Shown here: positions 43,126 to 52,083 of the stretch, piece after piece
Layout: every line of letters starts with the position of its first letter
How positions within the stretch are numbered: the stretch's first letter is position 1
Assembly: GCF_000025325.1 (NCBI RefSeq)
Contig: NC_013743.1
Coordinates: 682,001-746,000, forward strand
Direction: 5' to 3'
Source: Haloterrigena turkmenica DSM 5511
GTDB lineage: Archaea; Halobacteriota; Halobacteria; Halobacteriales; Natrialbaceae
Length of the DNA stretch: 64,000 bases
The notes under the pieces: generated by a model
Database searches by the model: none
Told to the model about the DNA's origin: nothing
Seen by the model: the letters and a program-made list of their open reading frames with translations, nothing else
Made by a program: the position numbers and the translations under genes

Positions 43126-44529
43126 TCACGGGGTGTGCCGATCTTCGACCGACTCGCGCAGCGGCGGCCGTTCGTCTCGCGTCGAAGACGCGTGCACGTC
43201 GGCGTTCGCGTCCGCCACCGCGTCGACGGGCGCCGCTTCGCGCCAGTCGACCGGTTGCTCGGCGCCGCTGGCGCGGTAGCCGAGGTCGGCCGGTCCCACT
43301 CCCTTGAGGACGCCCCGGTCGAGTTCGGTGAGGACGTCCTGCACGAAGGGCCAGGGGTCGTCGCGGCTCAGGAGATCGAAGTTGGGCTGCTCGTAACAGG
43401 AGCGGCCGATCGCCCGAAGCGTGTCCGCGATCGACGGGCGATCGATGAGGTCGGAGTCGTCGTGCAAGTGGCTCAGGACGTGGGCCAGTTCGCCCTTGAG
43501 ATAGTGACAGCCGACGCCGACGTCGTAGCCATCGTCGATCTCGTCGGCGCGACCGGTCGCCATCTGCCAGTAGTACCGCGGAAAGTCGGCGCCCATCCGC
43601 GCGTTCGCGGCGAGCGAGGTCCACAGGCGGGGGTTGATCTCCGTGAGGTAGAACTCGCCAGTCCCGGGGTGGCGCATGTATTCGATACAGGCGAGGCCGT
43701 GCCACTCGAGTTCATCGAGCAGCGACAGCGCGGCGTCCTCGAGGTCATCGTTGTGGATCGATTCGCGGTAGACGCCGCCGCCACCGGTGTAGGACGCCCC
43801 GCGGAACTGCCTGTGCTGGACCGTCGCCACGGGCTCGCCGCGCTCGTAGAGGGCACCGACCATGTACTCCTCGTCGATCGGGACGAACTCCTGGACGATC
43901 GGATCGTGGCCGAACGTCTCGCGCAGCGACACCGGCTCCACCGCTGCGCCCGGCCGCAGGTGTTCGACGGTCTTGCTCTGCCGCACTCGCCCCGGTGGAA
44001 CCGACTCGACGTACTCGTCGACGAGAAGATTGTATCGGGACTTGACGACCGATGGCCGAGCGATCGTATCGACCGCCTCGAGCGGTCGCGTCTCGGGAAC
44101 CGGGACGTCGGCGGTCTCGGCCGCCTCGGCCAGCCGAACCCGATCGTGAACGCGGCGGAGCGTCTCGAGGGTCGGCCACGGCGTCGCGACGTGTTCGGCG
44201 AAGGCGTCTCGGTACTTCGAGAGAACGAACGCGTCCGGCTCGCGGGTGGGAACGACGGTCCGAACGTCCTCGCGCCGAGCGAGCGCGAACAGGGCCGTCG
44301 CGTACCCCTCGAGGTCGGTCGCCGGATCGGGAACCAGCACGGCTTCGTCGCAGTGTCTCGAACAGAACGACTTCGCCGTCGGTTCCTCGGAGACGACGAT
44401 CGTGTGAACGCCGGTCGGTGACAGCGAGCGGAGACAGCAGTCGGAACTCGGGACGGAGACGGCCGGGACGACGATCGAGCCGCGATCGCTCCCGGCGCGC
44501 TCGCGGCTTCGGGTGAGTTGATCGGACAT
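43126..44529 (-). CDS. ATP-grasp carboxylate-amine ligase
   Basis: 467-residue ATP-grasp enzyme. The N-terminal pre-ATP-grasp domain covers about 1-120 (TGVHTIVVSEEPTAKSFCSR). The ATP-grasp part shows PSVVKSRYN (nucleotide Lys), VQEFVPIDEEYMVGALYERG and the metal-binding EINPRLWTSLA near residue 320. A 60-residue acidic tail closes it. It should ligate a carboxylate to an amine or thiol with ATP; the substrates are unknown. No partner biosynthetic genes lie next to it apart from the small ubiquitin-like gene upstream. Confidence 0.82.
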   Translation of the reverse strand: MSDQLTRSRERAGSDRGSIVVPAVSVPSSDCCLRSLSPTGVHTIVVSEEPTAKSFCSRHCDEAVLVPDPATDLEGYATALFALARREDVRTVVPTREPDAFVLSKYRDAFAEHVATPWPTLETLRRVHDRVRLAEAAETADVPVPETRPLEAVDTIARPSVVKSRYNLLVDEYVESVPPGRVRQSKTVEHLRPGAAVEPVSLRETFGHDPIVQEFVPIDEEYMVGALYERGEPVATVQHRQFRGASYTGGGGVYRESIHNDDLEDAALSLLDELEWHGLACIEYMRHPGTGEFYLTEINPRLWTSLAANARMGADFPRYYWQMATGRADEIDDGYDVGVGCHYLKGELAHVLSHLHDDSDLIDRPSIADTLRAIGRSCYEQPNFDLLSRDDPWPFVQDVLTELDRGVLKGVGPADLGYRASGAEQPVDWREAAPVDAVADANADVHASSTRDERPPLRESVEDRHTP

Positions 44530-44767
44530 TTATCTAGAAGCTCGAGTGACGTCTCCAGTGCCGCTTTCGATAGACGGGTCGCATGAGACTGCAAGTGTCG
44601 AAATAAGGAGTCTCCGTCGATATGATAGGTGACCGGCGCGGACGCTACTGGAGGGCGACTCGATCGTCTCTCGAGAACCGGTTCGACGACAGCCGACGAC
44701 CGGCGTCGTCGGGAGTCGGCCGTCGGTATCGACGGGCGCGCGATAGTACCGACGGACCGCGATACGG

Positions 44768-45058
44768 CTACCCGCCCGCGACCGGCGGGAACACCGAGAG
44801 CCGGTGGCCGTCTTCGAGCGGCGTCTCCGGGCCCGCCATGTGAGTCACGTCGCGGCCGTTCTTCAGCACGCTCAACTGCGGCCTGATCGCTCGCCCCGAC
44901 TCGTCTTCTTCGATCAACTGCCCCTCGAGTCCCTCGTACTCGGCCTCGAGGGCGGCCAGCACGTCGCCGACCGTGGCGTCGTCGTCGAACGTTTCGGTCC
45001 GTTCCTTCTCGCCGACGGCCTCTCGGAAGGTCGCGAAAAATCGCAATTCGAGCTCCAT
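44768..45058 (-). CDS. Ubiquitin-like SAMP1/MoaD family protein
   Basis: 96-residue beta-grasp protein ending in the diglycine FPPVAGG needed for adenylation. In Haloferax SAMP1 of this type is both a protein modifier and the sulfur carrier for molybdopterin synthase. Conserved parts are ELELRFFATFREAVGEK and GDVLAALEAEYEGLEGQL. Two AORs and a formate dehydrogenase in the window need a pterin cofactor, which fits a MoaD-like role, though the E1 (UbaA) and MoaE genes are not here. Confidence 0.85.
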   Translation of the reverse strand: MELELRFFATFREAVGEKERTETFDDDATVGDVLAALEAEYEGLEGQLIEEDESGRAIRPQLSVLKNGRDVTHMAGPETPLEDGHRLSVFPPVAGG

Positions 45059-45126
45059 ATTTATCGATGATCACGGAATCGCATAAGTTCGGGTGGCTTC
45101 CGTCGCCGATCTGGCTCGCGGATCGA

Positions 45127-45477
45127 TCAGGCGACCGAGGCCGCCGCCGAGGACGTGTAGCTGACGGCGTCGAACTCGGCGGTCTCGAGCGCGTCGTCGA
45201 TCGCGCCGGCGCCGCGCTCCGCCGCCGCGTCGGCGTCCTCGGCGTCGACGACGACGGTCACGGAGAACTCGAGGGCGATCGTGTACGGATCGAAGGGCGC
45301 GGTCGGATGCTCGTACACGTCGGCGTCGTCGATCTCCCAGTCGGAGATGGTTCCCTCGGCCGCGAGGCGCTCGAGGTTCTCAGCGAGTTGGTCGGTCGCG
45401 TCGTCGCAGGCGGTCGTGTCGCTTCCCCCGTGGAGGGTGATCCGTGTCGTCCCGGCCCGCGAAACTGCAAACTCCAT
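45127..45477 (-). CDS. Hypothetical alpha-beta protein
   Basis: 116-residue acidic protein with an N-terminal strand region (EFAVSRAGTTRITLHGG), a helix ACDDATDQLAENLERLAAEG and a strand pair ALEFSVTVVVDAEDADAAAE. A repeat of beta-alpha units suggests a ferredoxin-like fold. Its frame is open far upstream, but the ATG at 45477 begins the non-repetitive, acidic part and is the only plausible start. Same strand as the SAMP1 gene, 68 bases upstream of it. Function unknown. Confidence 0.6.
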   Translation of the reverse strand: MEFAVSRAGTTRITLHGGSDTTACDDATDQLAENLERLAAEGTISDWEIDDADVYEHPTAPFDPYTIALEFSVTVVVDAEDADAAAERGAGAIDDALETAEFDAVSYTSSAAASVA

Positions 45478-45565
45478 ACTTCCTCCTATCAACCGCGCGA
45501 ATTTGAAGCCTTGGTCTGTATTCACACGCCGCCGTCCGCGACGGACCGACCGCCGCGATTCCGCG

Positions 45566-46681
45566 TTAGTCGTCGCGAACCGCGTCGTACAGCGCCGCCA
45601 ACTGCTCGAGCGAGTGATCGACCGCGAGCATGTCTCGGCGACGCCGACAGAGGTCCGAGAGCCGCTCGCGTTCGGCCAGCGTCCGGCGGATCGCCCACCG
45701 AAACGCCTCGCGGTCGCCGGGCGCGTACCGGTAGCCGGTCTCGCCCTCGATGACGCCGTCCGCCAGCGCCCCGGCGTCGGCGGCGACGACCGGCGTCCCG
45801 CAGGCGGTCGCCTCGAGCGCGACCAGGCCCTGCGTCTCGACCGGACTCGGGAAGACGAACGCGTCGAGCGCCGAGTAGAACGCCGGCAGTTCTTCGCGCT
45901 CGAGGAAGCCGAGAAATCGGACGTCGGCGTCGGTCGCCGCGGCACGACCCTCGAGGTCGTCGCGGGCGGGCCCGTCGCCGGCGATGACGAGCGTCCAGTC
46001 GGTGCCGTCGACGGCGTCGATCGCCTCCTCGAGGTTCTTTTCGGGGCCGTGCCGGCCCGTGTAGCCCAACAGCGGCCCCTCGCCCGAGAGGCCGTAGCGC
46101 TCCCGAACGGGCGTCGACTCGACCGGCCGGAAGAAGTCGACGTCGATGCCGTTCGAGACGATCGTCGCGTCGATGTCCGCACCGACGCGCTCGAGCAGAT
46201 GCCATCGGGCGAACGACGTCGGCACGGTCACGTGATCGACGCGTTCGAAGAACGCCCGCTCGTAGGCGCGGCAGACGCGCTTGAGCGGCTCGACTGCTCC
46301 GTCGGGGACGTGCTGGTTCACGCGGTCCTCGAGGAGCGTGTGGTAGGTTGCGACGACGGGAACGTCGCGCTCGCGCGCGAATCGAACGCCCGCGAACCCG
46401 ACCGTGAAGGGCGTGTGGACGTGGACGATGTCGGGTGTGTCGAGGCCGTCGGGAGCCACCGGCACTCCGAGACGATAGCGCGGGTACAGCGGCGCGCCGA
46501 CGCTCGGGAGCGCGTACTCCCCGTCGCCGGGCTCGTATCCGTCCATCTCGGGGAAGACGATCGCCATCGATCCCCGACGGCGGGTCCATCGCTCGCGCCA
46601 GAGCGCGACCGTGTAAGTGACGCCGTTGACCGTCGGTCGGTAGAGGTCGGTGAACGCGGCGACGACGTTCGTCTTCGCCAT
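45566..46681 (-). CDS. GT4-family glycosyltransferase
   Basis: 371-residue GT-B enzyme that transfers a sugar from a nucleotide donor. N-terminal acceptor side: FTDLYRPTVNGVTYTVALWR and IVHVHTPFTVGFAGVRFARE. C-terminal donor side: GYTGRHGPEKNLEEAIDAVD, GDGPARDDLEGRA, and the ExxxxxxxE motif FPSPVETQGLVALEATACGT. It resembles diacylglycerol glucosyltransferases and mannosyltransferases, so a membrane glycolipid or surface glycan role is likely; acceptor unknown. ATGs at 46681 and 46696 are both possible. Confidence 0.85.
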   Translation of the reverse strand: MAKTNVVAAFTDLYRPTVNGVTYTVALWRERWTRRRGSMAIVFPEMDGYEPGDGEYALPSVGAPLYPRYRLGVPVAPDGLDTPDIVHVHTPFTVGFAGVRFARERDVPVVATYHTLLEDRVNQHVPDGAVEPLKRVCRAYERAFFERVDHVTVPTSFARWHLLERVGADIDATIVSNGIDVDFFRPVESTPVRERYGLSGEGPLLGYTGRHGPEKNLEEAIDAVDGTDWTLVIAGDGPARDDLEGRAAATDADVRFLGFLEREELPAFYSALDAFVFPSPVETQGLVALEATACGTPVVAADAGALADGVIEGETGYRYAPGDREAFRWAIRRTLAERERLSDLCRRRRDMLAVDHSLEQLAALYDAVRDD

Positions 46682-46767
46682 CGCTCGACGCTCCATCGCC
46701 GCCCGTCAAAGCCGTTGCGAAAGCGACAGCTCCGCTCGAACGGCGATTTCTCGCTCGCGACTCGTCG

Positions 46768-47286
46768 TCAATCGTCGGCCGCGACGGAGTCGGTGGTACC
46801 GGATCGTCGGCGATCGATCCGGAACGTCACGTCGTGGTCCGCGAGTAGCGATCGCACCCGCTCGACGCCGCCCTCGGTGTCCCACCCCTCGCACGTGTAG
46901 TGTCTGTACGGGTGGCGCAGCCACGAGTACTCGCGGTGGGCGAACACGTCGACGGCGTCGGCGCCGTCCTGAAACAGCGCGACGTGGAGTTGCCACGTCG
47001 CCAGCGGCGACCGCCGTCGGGCCCAGCTACCGGCCGACAGCCGGCCGTCGCGGTGGACCTTCAGCGAGGCGATCGGTTCCGGTTCGAACGCCATCGCCTC
47101 GAGGTCCGCGCGGAACGACTCGAGACCGTACGGGATCGTCCCGACGTACTCGTCGGGGTGCTGGAGACACTGTGCGAACCCGCCGAGGGGCTCCTTGATG
47201 CGGTGAAGCGTCGGAAGGACGCGACGGCGCACGCGGGTCGTCAGATCGATCGCGTCGGCGGCGTCGCGGTCGTCGGTCGAGGCCAC
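46768..47286 (-). CDS. Hypothetical haloarchaeal protein
   Basis: 172-residue soluble protein with conserved-looking Trp/Tyr/His-rich segments: FAQCLQHPDEYVGTIPYGLE, SWARRRSPLATWQLHVALFQ and FAHREYSWLRHPYRHYTCEG. No domain was recognised. It is on the same strand as the glycosyltransferase, 86 bases upstream of it, and may be cotranscribed. Confidence 0.65.
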   Translation of the reverse strand: MASTDDRDAADAIDLTTRVRRRVLPTLHRIKEPLGGFAQCLQHPDEYVGTIPYGLESFRADLEAMAFEPEPIASLKVHRDGRLSAGSWARRRSPLATWQLHVALFQDGADAVDVFAHREYSWLRHPYRHYTCEGWDTEGGVERVRSLLADHDVTFRIDRRRSGTTDSVAADD

Positions 47287-47443
47287 GGGTCACCTGTCGG
47301 GAGCGAGCGCAAAATCGTTGTGGCTCCCGGCGATCCGACGCACGGAATCGGTCAACGAGCATGAATTCCACAGCCGGAGGACTATATAGTCCTCCAGAAC
47401 TGGCGTCTCGAGGGAGCCGAGCGCCGGTGGCGGCCGGTGCCCG

Positions 47444-47830
47444 CTACAGATCCTGCAGCCGGATGCCGTCCTCGACCAGCCGAGCGTTGCGCTCGCGCTC
47501 GAGGTGATCGGCGAGGTCGTCGTGATCGTAGAGCTGGGCGATGACGTCGGTGTACAGCGTCCGCCATGCGATCGCGTAGATCGGCGACTGGCCCCACGCA
47601 CGCAGTTCCGGCACGAGATCGTCGTAGGTGTCGCGGCGCTCCTCGAAGCGCTCGATCGCCTCGAGGACGCGGCCGGCCGCCTCGCGGTCGTCGTCGGCGT
47701 CTTCGATCGCGCGATTCAACCGCTGTTCCCAGCCGGCGACGGCCTCCTGCATGTCCGCTGCAGCGGTCTCGTCGTCTTCCGGCAGTCGATCGAGGACGGG
47801 TCTTGGCACACCGAGTGTGAGTTCGTCCAT
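47444..47830 (-). CDS. Hypothetical helical protein
   Basis: 128-residue acidic, mostly helical protein (MQEAVAGWEQRLNRAIEDAD, RVLEAIERFEERRDTYDDLV, YTDVIAQLYDHDDLADHLER). No cysteine or known motif. The ATG at 47830 (MDELTLGVPRPVL) is preferred to the start at 47857. Family not recognised. Confidence 0.62.
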   Translation of the reverse strand: MDELTLGVPRPVLDRLPEDDETAAADMQEAVAGWEQRLNRAIEDADDDREAAGRVLEAIERFEERRDTYDDLVPELRAWGQSPIYAIAWRTLYTDVIAQLYDHDDLADHLERERNARLVEDGIRLQDL

Positions 47831-47903
47831 ACCGCGAGTATGGGACGCGGTCGGCAAGAAAGTACGGTCGCGTGGCGCCGTCCCGCGGCCACTGGTCTCG
47901 TCC

Positions 47904-48779
47904 CTACGGCCACGCCGCCAGCATCACTTCGTCGACGTACTCGTCGTCGATGCGGTACTGCTCCTCGTGAACGCCCTCGCGCCGCCAGCCGTTGTCCTCG
48001 AGGAACTCGACGGCGGTCTCGTTGGTCGCCGGCAGGTTCTGGTAACACTTCCGGTAGCCGGCGTCGCCGGCCCACTCGAGGCCGTACTCGAGGAGGCTCG
48101 AGCCGATCCCCTCGCGCCGGAACGCGGGCGCGACGCCGAGGGTGAGTTCGGCGGTGTGAGAAAGCGACGGCAGTTCGTGGGCGTCGAGGTGGAGCCAGCC
48201 GACGACGTCGGAGTCGGTGTCCGCGCCGGCTCCGGTGGCCGCGTCGACGTCCGATTCGTCGTCGCCACCGCCCTCATCGGATTCCGACTCGAGACTCGCG
48301 ACGAAACAGACCCGCGAGCGCTCCTCGTTGGCCCGCACCAGCGCCGAATCCCGCTCGAGTTGCGTCGCGACGTTCTCGGCGACGATGTAGGGGCCCTCGT
48401 CGGCGACCTCGCGCATCGTCTCGACGATCCCCTCACGGTCTTCCTCACGCGCCGGCCGCACCGTGACGGTCGCGTCCTCGAGAGCCAGTTCCGTCGGCGT
48501 TCCGCCGAGCGCGAGGCGGATCTTCCCGTCGGATTCGGTCAGGTATCCCCGCTCCGTCAGTGCTTGGACACAGGACTCGAGGTCCTCGGCGGGCGGACAG
48601 ATCGATTCGGTGTAGGTGCCGGATCGGGCCGGTTTCGAGTGGGTCGTCCCCGACTCGATGCGGATCGCTCGCGCCAGTTCGGCGGGCTCGACGGCTCCGT
48701 TTCGTTCGACGTACTCGTAGATCGTCCGTTCCAGTTCGTCGTCGAACTCTTCGGGCGACATCCGCGGCTGGACGCTCAT
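47904..48779 (-). CDS. GNAT acetyltransferase with an N-terminal winged-helix-like domain
   Basis: 291-residue protein. Residues about 8-95 resemble a winged helix (ELERTIYEYVERNGAVEPAE, CVQALTERGYLTESDGKIRL). Residues about 105-285 are a GNAT acetyltransferase with the acetyl-CoA loop RREGIGSSLLEYGLEWAGDA and KCYQNLPATNETAVEFLEDN. A disordered acidic insert (about 170-205) interrupts the domain. The substrate, protein or small molecule, is unknown. Start at the ATG 48779; a longer frame from 48833 is less likely. Confidence 0.82.
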   Translation of the reverse strand: MSVQPRMSPEEFDDELERTIYEYVERNGAVEPAELARAIRIESGTTHSKPARSGTYTESICPPAEDLESCVQALTERGYLTESDGKIRLALGGTPTELALEDATVTVRPAREEDREGIVETMREVADEGPYIVAENVATQLERDSALVRANEERSRVCFVASLESESDEGGGDDESDVDAATGAGADTDSDVVGWLHLDAHELPSLSHTAELTLGVAPAFRREGIGSSLLEYGLEWAGDAGYRKCYQNLPATNETAVEFLEDNGWRREGVHEEQYRIDDEYVDEVMLAAWP

Positions 48780-49983
48780 ACCCCCACGACCACCAACGGG
48801 CGGTATTATTATGGACGCCGTATCGTTCCGCAATCGGCCATGACGCCGGCCGAAATCCGTCGTTCCTCGCAGCTGTGAATCGTTTCATTCCGCGGCCGAC
48901 CCCGCCGCGGTCCGCTAATCGCACGTTAGGTTCGGCCACGGAGCGAGTTCGTCCCCCTCTTCGCGACGGAGACCGGTTCGGGCCTCGCCTCGAGTCGGTC
49001 ACTCGAGAGCGGATGAACCCGCTGGCAGCAGTTCGGACACGAGTCGCTGCTTGCTACCGCCGGAATCGAATTCTATATCGCGTTATGTGATTTATCGGTA
49101 GTGGCGAGGCCGTTGACTCGCTCCCAGTGACTCGTCGCGGATTCGCGACGAACGGGGTGAGAGCGCGGTCTCGAGTCGGTTCCCTCGCGATAGCGTTGGC
49201 GATCCGGGTCTCAACCACACCGGGCGACCTCAACCGGTTGCCCGGTTCGAATCGATGCGGAGACGGTATCGAACGCGGGTCATCGATTCAGCGTCGCCGA
49301 CCGCGTGAGCGAACACGACCGATCGTCCGAGCCACTCCCCTCGACACCAGATACTGAGCGGTCACCGATCGACCGATCGACTGGTGCCGTAGCGGCCGGT
49401 TGAAGCTGTAACTCTGCAGGCGTTCCGACGGAATTGGCTGACCGGCAGCCCATCGCTTCGGACCAACGGGCGCGAGGCTCGATATCGGGCGTTCGATCTC
49501 GAGGGCCATTCCAACGCCTCGAGCGCCGGGGTTCGAGGGGCGAATCGACCGTCGCTCGCCGGCGGTTCTCGAGTCGAGCCGTCGGTCGCGATCCGCTGGC
49601 TCGTGCGGTTCGGTGCCGAAACGATCGCCGTTTCGGTGACCGCGAACCGGCGACCGTTCGCGTATCGAGTATCGTGCGGCCGTTTCGAGTACGGTGAGCG
49701 ACCGCTTCTCGGTCGAACGGCCGGTCGATGATCGCCGCTATCGGACCGTTCACTCCGTCGGCCGGTTGTTCACAGCCGTCGAACGGCCGCGTCCGAAGCG
49801 GCCGAGGGATATCCCACCATAGACTGCCCAAATCAGTTCCGCTCGAGTCTGTGGCTATCGTCCCGTCCCGAGCCAAAACACTACCTATAAACCACATACG
49901 GCGATACAGAATCACTGATCGTTTCGGAAGTTTCGGAATCGGGACGGCATCGTTTACAACGGCCGACGTGTAACCGAATCGGT
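48780..49983. other. 1.2-kb region without recognisable genes, upstream of an orc gene
   Basis: No reading frame on either strand has haloarchaeal acidic composition; those present translate to Arg/Ser-rich shadow-like sequence. The DNA is rich in CGATCG-type words. Close to the orc gene are a TATA-like CTATAAA at 49893-49899 and a doubled TTTCGGAA in GTTTCGGAAGTTTCGGAATC (49920-49939). No origin-recognition box could be identified by eye, so an origin is possible but not shown. Decayed coding DNA is another option. Confidence 0.45.
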
Positions 49984-51006
49984 GTGATCGTCGACGGCCG
50001 CGTCCTGCGCGAGGATTTCGTGCCCAGCGAGGTGGTTCACCGCCACGACGAGGTGAACCTCCTCTCGGAGTCCCTGGAGCCGCTGCTGTCCGACCGGCGG
50101 GCCGACCCCGCCTTCCTGTTCGGCCCGACCGGCGTCGGGAAGACCTGCATCGCCAGATACGCGCTCGCCCAGTTGCGCGAGCAGGAGCCGTCGATCGACG
50201 TCGCCTACGTCAACTGCTGGCAGGAGTACACCCGATTTCGAGTGCTCTACGGCGTCCTCGAGGCGGTCGGCCGGACCGCCGACATCCACCGCTCGACGCC
50301 GAAGGACGAACTGTTCGATCGGTTGCGCGAGACGGACGCCCGGCCCGTGGTCGCTATTTTGGACGAGGTCGACCAGCTCGAGGAAACGGCCGCGCTCTAC
50401 GACCTCCACCGGCTGGGACACGTCTCGCTGGTATTAATCGCCAATCGCGAGGAGGAGCTGTTCGCGAGCTTCGACGACCGGGTCCGCTCGCGGCTGCGGG
50501 CGGGGACTCGCGTCCGGTTCGACCGCTACGGGACCGACGAACTCGCCGCGATTCTCGCCGAACGGGCGGAGAAGGCCCTCGAGCCCGGCGTTGTGAGCGA
50601 CGGCCAGTTGCGGACGATCGCCGACGCCGCGTCGGGCGACGCCCGCGTTGGAATCGGCATCCTCCGGTCGGCCGCCCGCCGCGCGAGCCGGCAGGGACTC
50701 GAGTCGGTGACCGACGACGTCCTCGAGGCGGCGATCCCGGACGCGCGGACGGCGATCCGGCGCAAGACTGTCGAGGGGCTGATCGAACACCAGCGTGTGC
50801 TGTACGACGTCATCGCCGAGGCCGGCGAGATCGACCCGGGCGACCTCTACGAGGAGTACGAGCGGCGGGTCGACGACCCCAAGACCGAGCGGACGCTTCG
50901 CAACTACCTGACGAAGATGGTCCACTACGACCTGATCGAGGCCGTCGGCGAGCGCCGCGGGCGGACCTATCGACTCGTCGACGGCGATGCGGTCGGCCGC
51001 GAGTAA
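49984..51006 (+). CDS. Orc1/Cdc6-type AAA+ ATPase paralogue
   Basis: 340-residue initiator-like protein. Walker A is FGPTGVGKTCIARYAL, Walker B VVAILDEVDQLEE, sensor 1 VLIANREEELFASFDDRVRS and sensor 2 GDARVGIGILRSAARRASRQ. A C-terminal winged helix follows (about 255-335). It starts at GTG 49984. It is shorter than main haloarchaeal Orc1 proteins (around 400 residues). Haloarchaea carry many such paralogues and only some bind origins, so the role is uncertain. Confidence 0.88.
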   Translation: MIVDGRVLREDFVPSEVVHRHDEVNLLSESLEPLLSDRRADPAFLFGPTGVGKTCIARYALAQLREQEPSIDVAYVNCWQEYTRFRVLYGVLEAVGRTADIHRSTPKDELFDRLRETDARPVVAILDEVDQLEETAALYDLHRLGHVSLVLIANREEELFASFDDRVRSRLRAGTRVRFDRYGTDELAAILAERAEKALEPGVVSDGQLRTIADAASGDARVGIGILRSAARRASRQGLESVTDDVLEAAIPDARTAIRRKTVEGLIEHQRVLYDVIAEAGEIDPGDLYEEYERRVDDPKTERTLRNYLTKMVHYDLIEAVGERRGRTYRLVDGDAVGRE

Positions 51007-51122
51007 CGGACGCCCCAACGTTCTGTCCGTATGACTGTCAGACGGCGGTGAAACTGGACACAGGCGATGAATTCGAGCACTACATTTATACTCGTTAGTC
51101 GATTTTTGGATAGCAATCCACT

Positions 51123-51626
51123 ATGGCAGCTGTCGATTCTTCGATAGGTCAGCAGGCCCTCGAGTCGCCCGATCACGGTCGGGTGCTGGACGACGCCGCC
51201 GGTAGAGGCGTCCTCAAGATGGAGTACGCAGTGGCTCTCGAAAATGCGCTGACGGATCTCGAGGACGTGTTGACCGATCTCGAGGAACGAACCGAGAAGA
51301 CGGGTGCCAAAATCACCGTCGACTCGTTTTCCCGCCGTGACGGCGATCCGGGCCGGCTCCGGCAGGAACTCCGGAACCCGCTGGACAGCGCGATCACGTA
51401 CGCCGGTCAGCAGACCCCACGTATATCTGTGCTCGCGGATAAGCATAGACAAGAGTGGACGATTTCAGTTCGCGACCGGGGGATCGGGATCGATCCGGCG
51501 GACGCAGATCGCCTCTTCCAGGTGTTCGACCGACTCCACAGCAGCGAGGCATCCGAGCGAACCGGAACCGTGCCGGCGCCGTCCGAGACCGACACCGCGA
51601 CTGGAACCACGACCGACTATGAGTGA
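51123..51626 (+). CDS. Degenerate histidine-kinase ATPase fragment (likely pseudokinase)
   Basis: 167-residue product resembling only the C-terminal part of a haloarchaeal kinase. The N box reads [11 protein letters not shown], where active kinases have an Asn in the NAIKY segment, so the magnesium ligand is missing. G1 ([20 protein letters not shown]) is kept, but the G2 glycine box is absent and replaced by a Ser/Thr/Glu tail. No phosphoacceptor His domain is present. It overlaps the next gene by 8 bases, so it is probably still translated. It may be a decaying kinase or a non-catalytic partner for the receivers downstream. Confidence 0.7.
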   Translation: MAAVDSSIGQQALESPDHGRVLDDAAGRGVLKMEYAVALENALTDLEDVLTDLEERTEKTGAKITVDSFSRRDGDPGRLRQELRNPLDSAITYAGQQTPRISVLADKHRQEWTISVRDRGIGIDPADADRLFQVFDRLHSSEASERTGTVPAPSETDTATGTTTDYE

Positions 51627-52083
51627 TTCGAGACAGTTCAAACCGGAGCCAGCACAGATCCTGTTAGTCGAGGACAATCCGGGTGACGTCCGACTGACCG
51701 AAGAAGCGTTCAAACAGGGCCGCATCGAGAACGACCTCCACGTCGTCTCCGACGGCAACGAGGCGCTGGAGTTTCTCTACCAGCGCGGCGAGTACGAGGA
51801 CGCGCCGCGACCGGATCTCATCCTTCTGGACCTCAACCTCCCGCGGAAGGACGGCGAGGACGTCCTCGAGGAGCTCAAGGGGGATTCGGAGCTACGATCG
51901 ATCCCGGTGATCGTCCTGACGAGTTCCCGAGCCGAGGAGGACGTCGTCAGGTCGTACGAACTCCACGCCAACGCCTACCTGACGAAGCCGGTCGATCCGG
52001 ACGACTTCATCGAGACGGTTCGGGCGTTCGAGAAGTTCTGGTTCTCCGTCGTCCGGCTTCCGCCGGAGGGTGAGGGCCAATGA
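51619..52083 (+). CDS. Single-domain response regulator (RcpA-like REC)
   Basis: 154-residue receiver domain with no output domain. [18 protein letters not shown] is the acidic start, the phospho-Asp lies in [19 protein letters not shown], the switch Thr/Ser in [13 protein letters not shown] and the Lys in AYLTKPVDP. The form resembles haloarchaeal and cyanobacterial Rcp1-type regulators. It is coupled to the truncated kinase gene by an 8-base overlap and to the next gene by ATGA. Confidence 0.9.
   Translation: MSDSRQFKPEPAQILLVEDNPGDVRLTEEAFKQGRIENDLHVVSDGNEALEFLYQRGEYEDAPRPDLILLDLNLPRKDGEDVLEELKGDSELRSIPVIVLTSSRAEEDVVRSYELHANAYLTKPVDPDDFIETVRAFEKFWFSVVRLPPEGEGQ

Noticed and set aside
49244-49253. 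GGTTCGAATC resembling a tRNA T-loop
   Set aside because: No matching acceptor stem, D-arm or anticodon arm could be folded around it.
49280-49915. 211-residue minus-strand frame in the gene-free region
   Set aside because: Arg/Ser/Pro-rich, not acidic, no motif; typical of non-coding GC-rich DNA.
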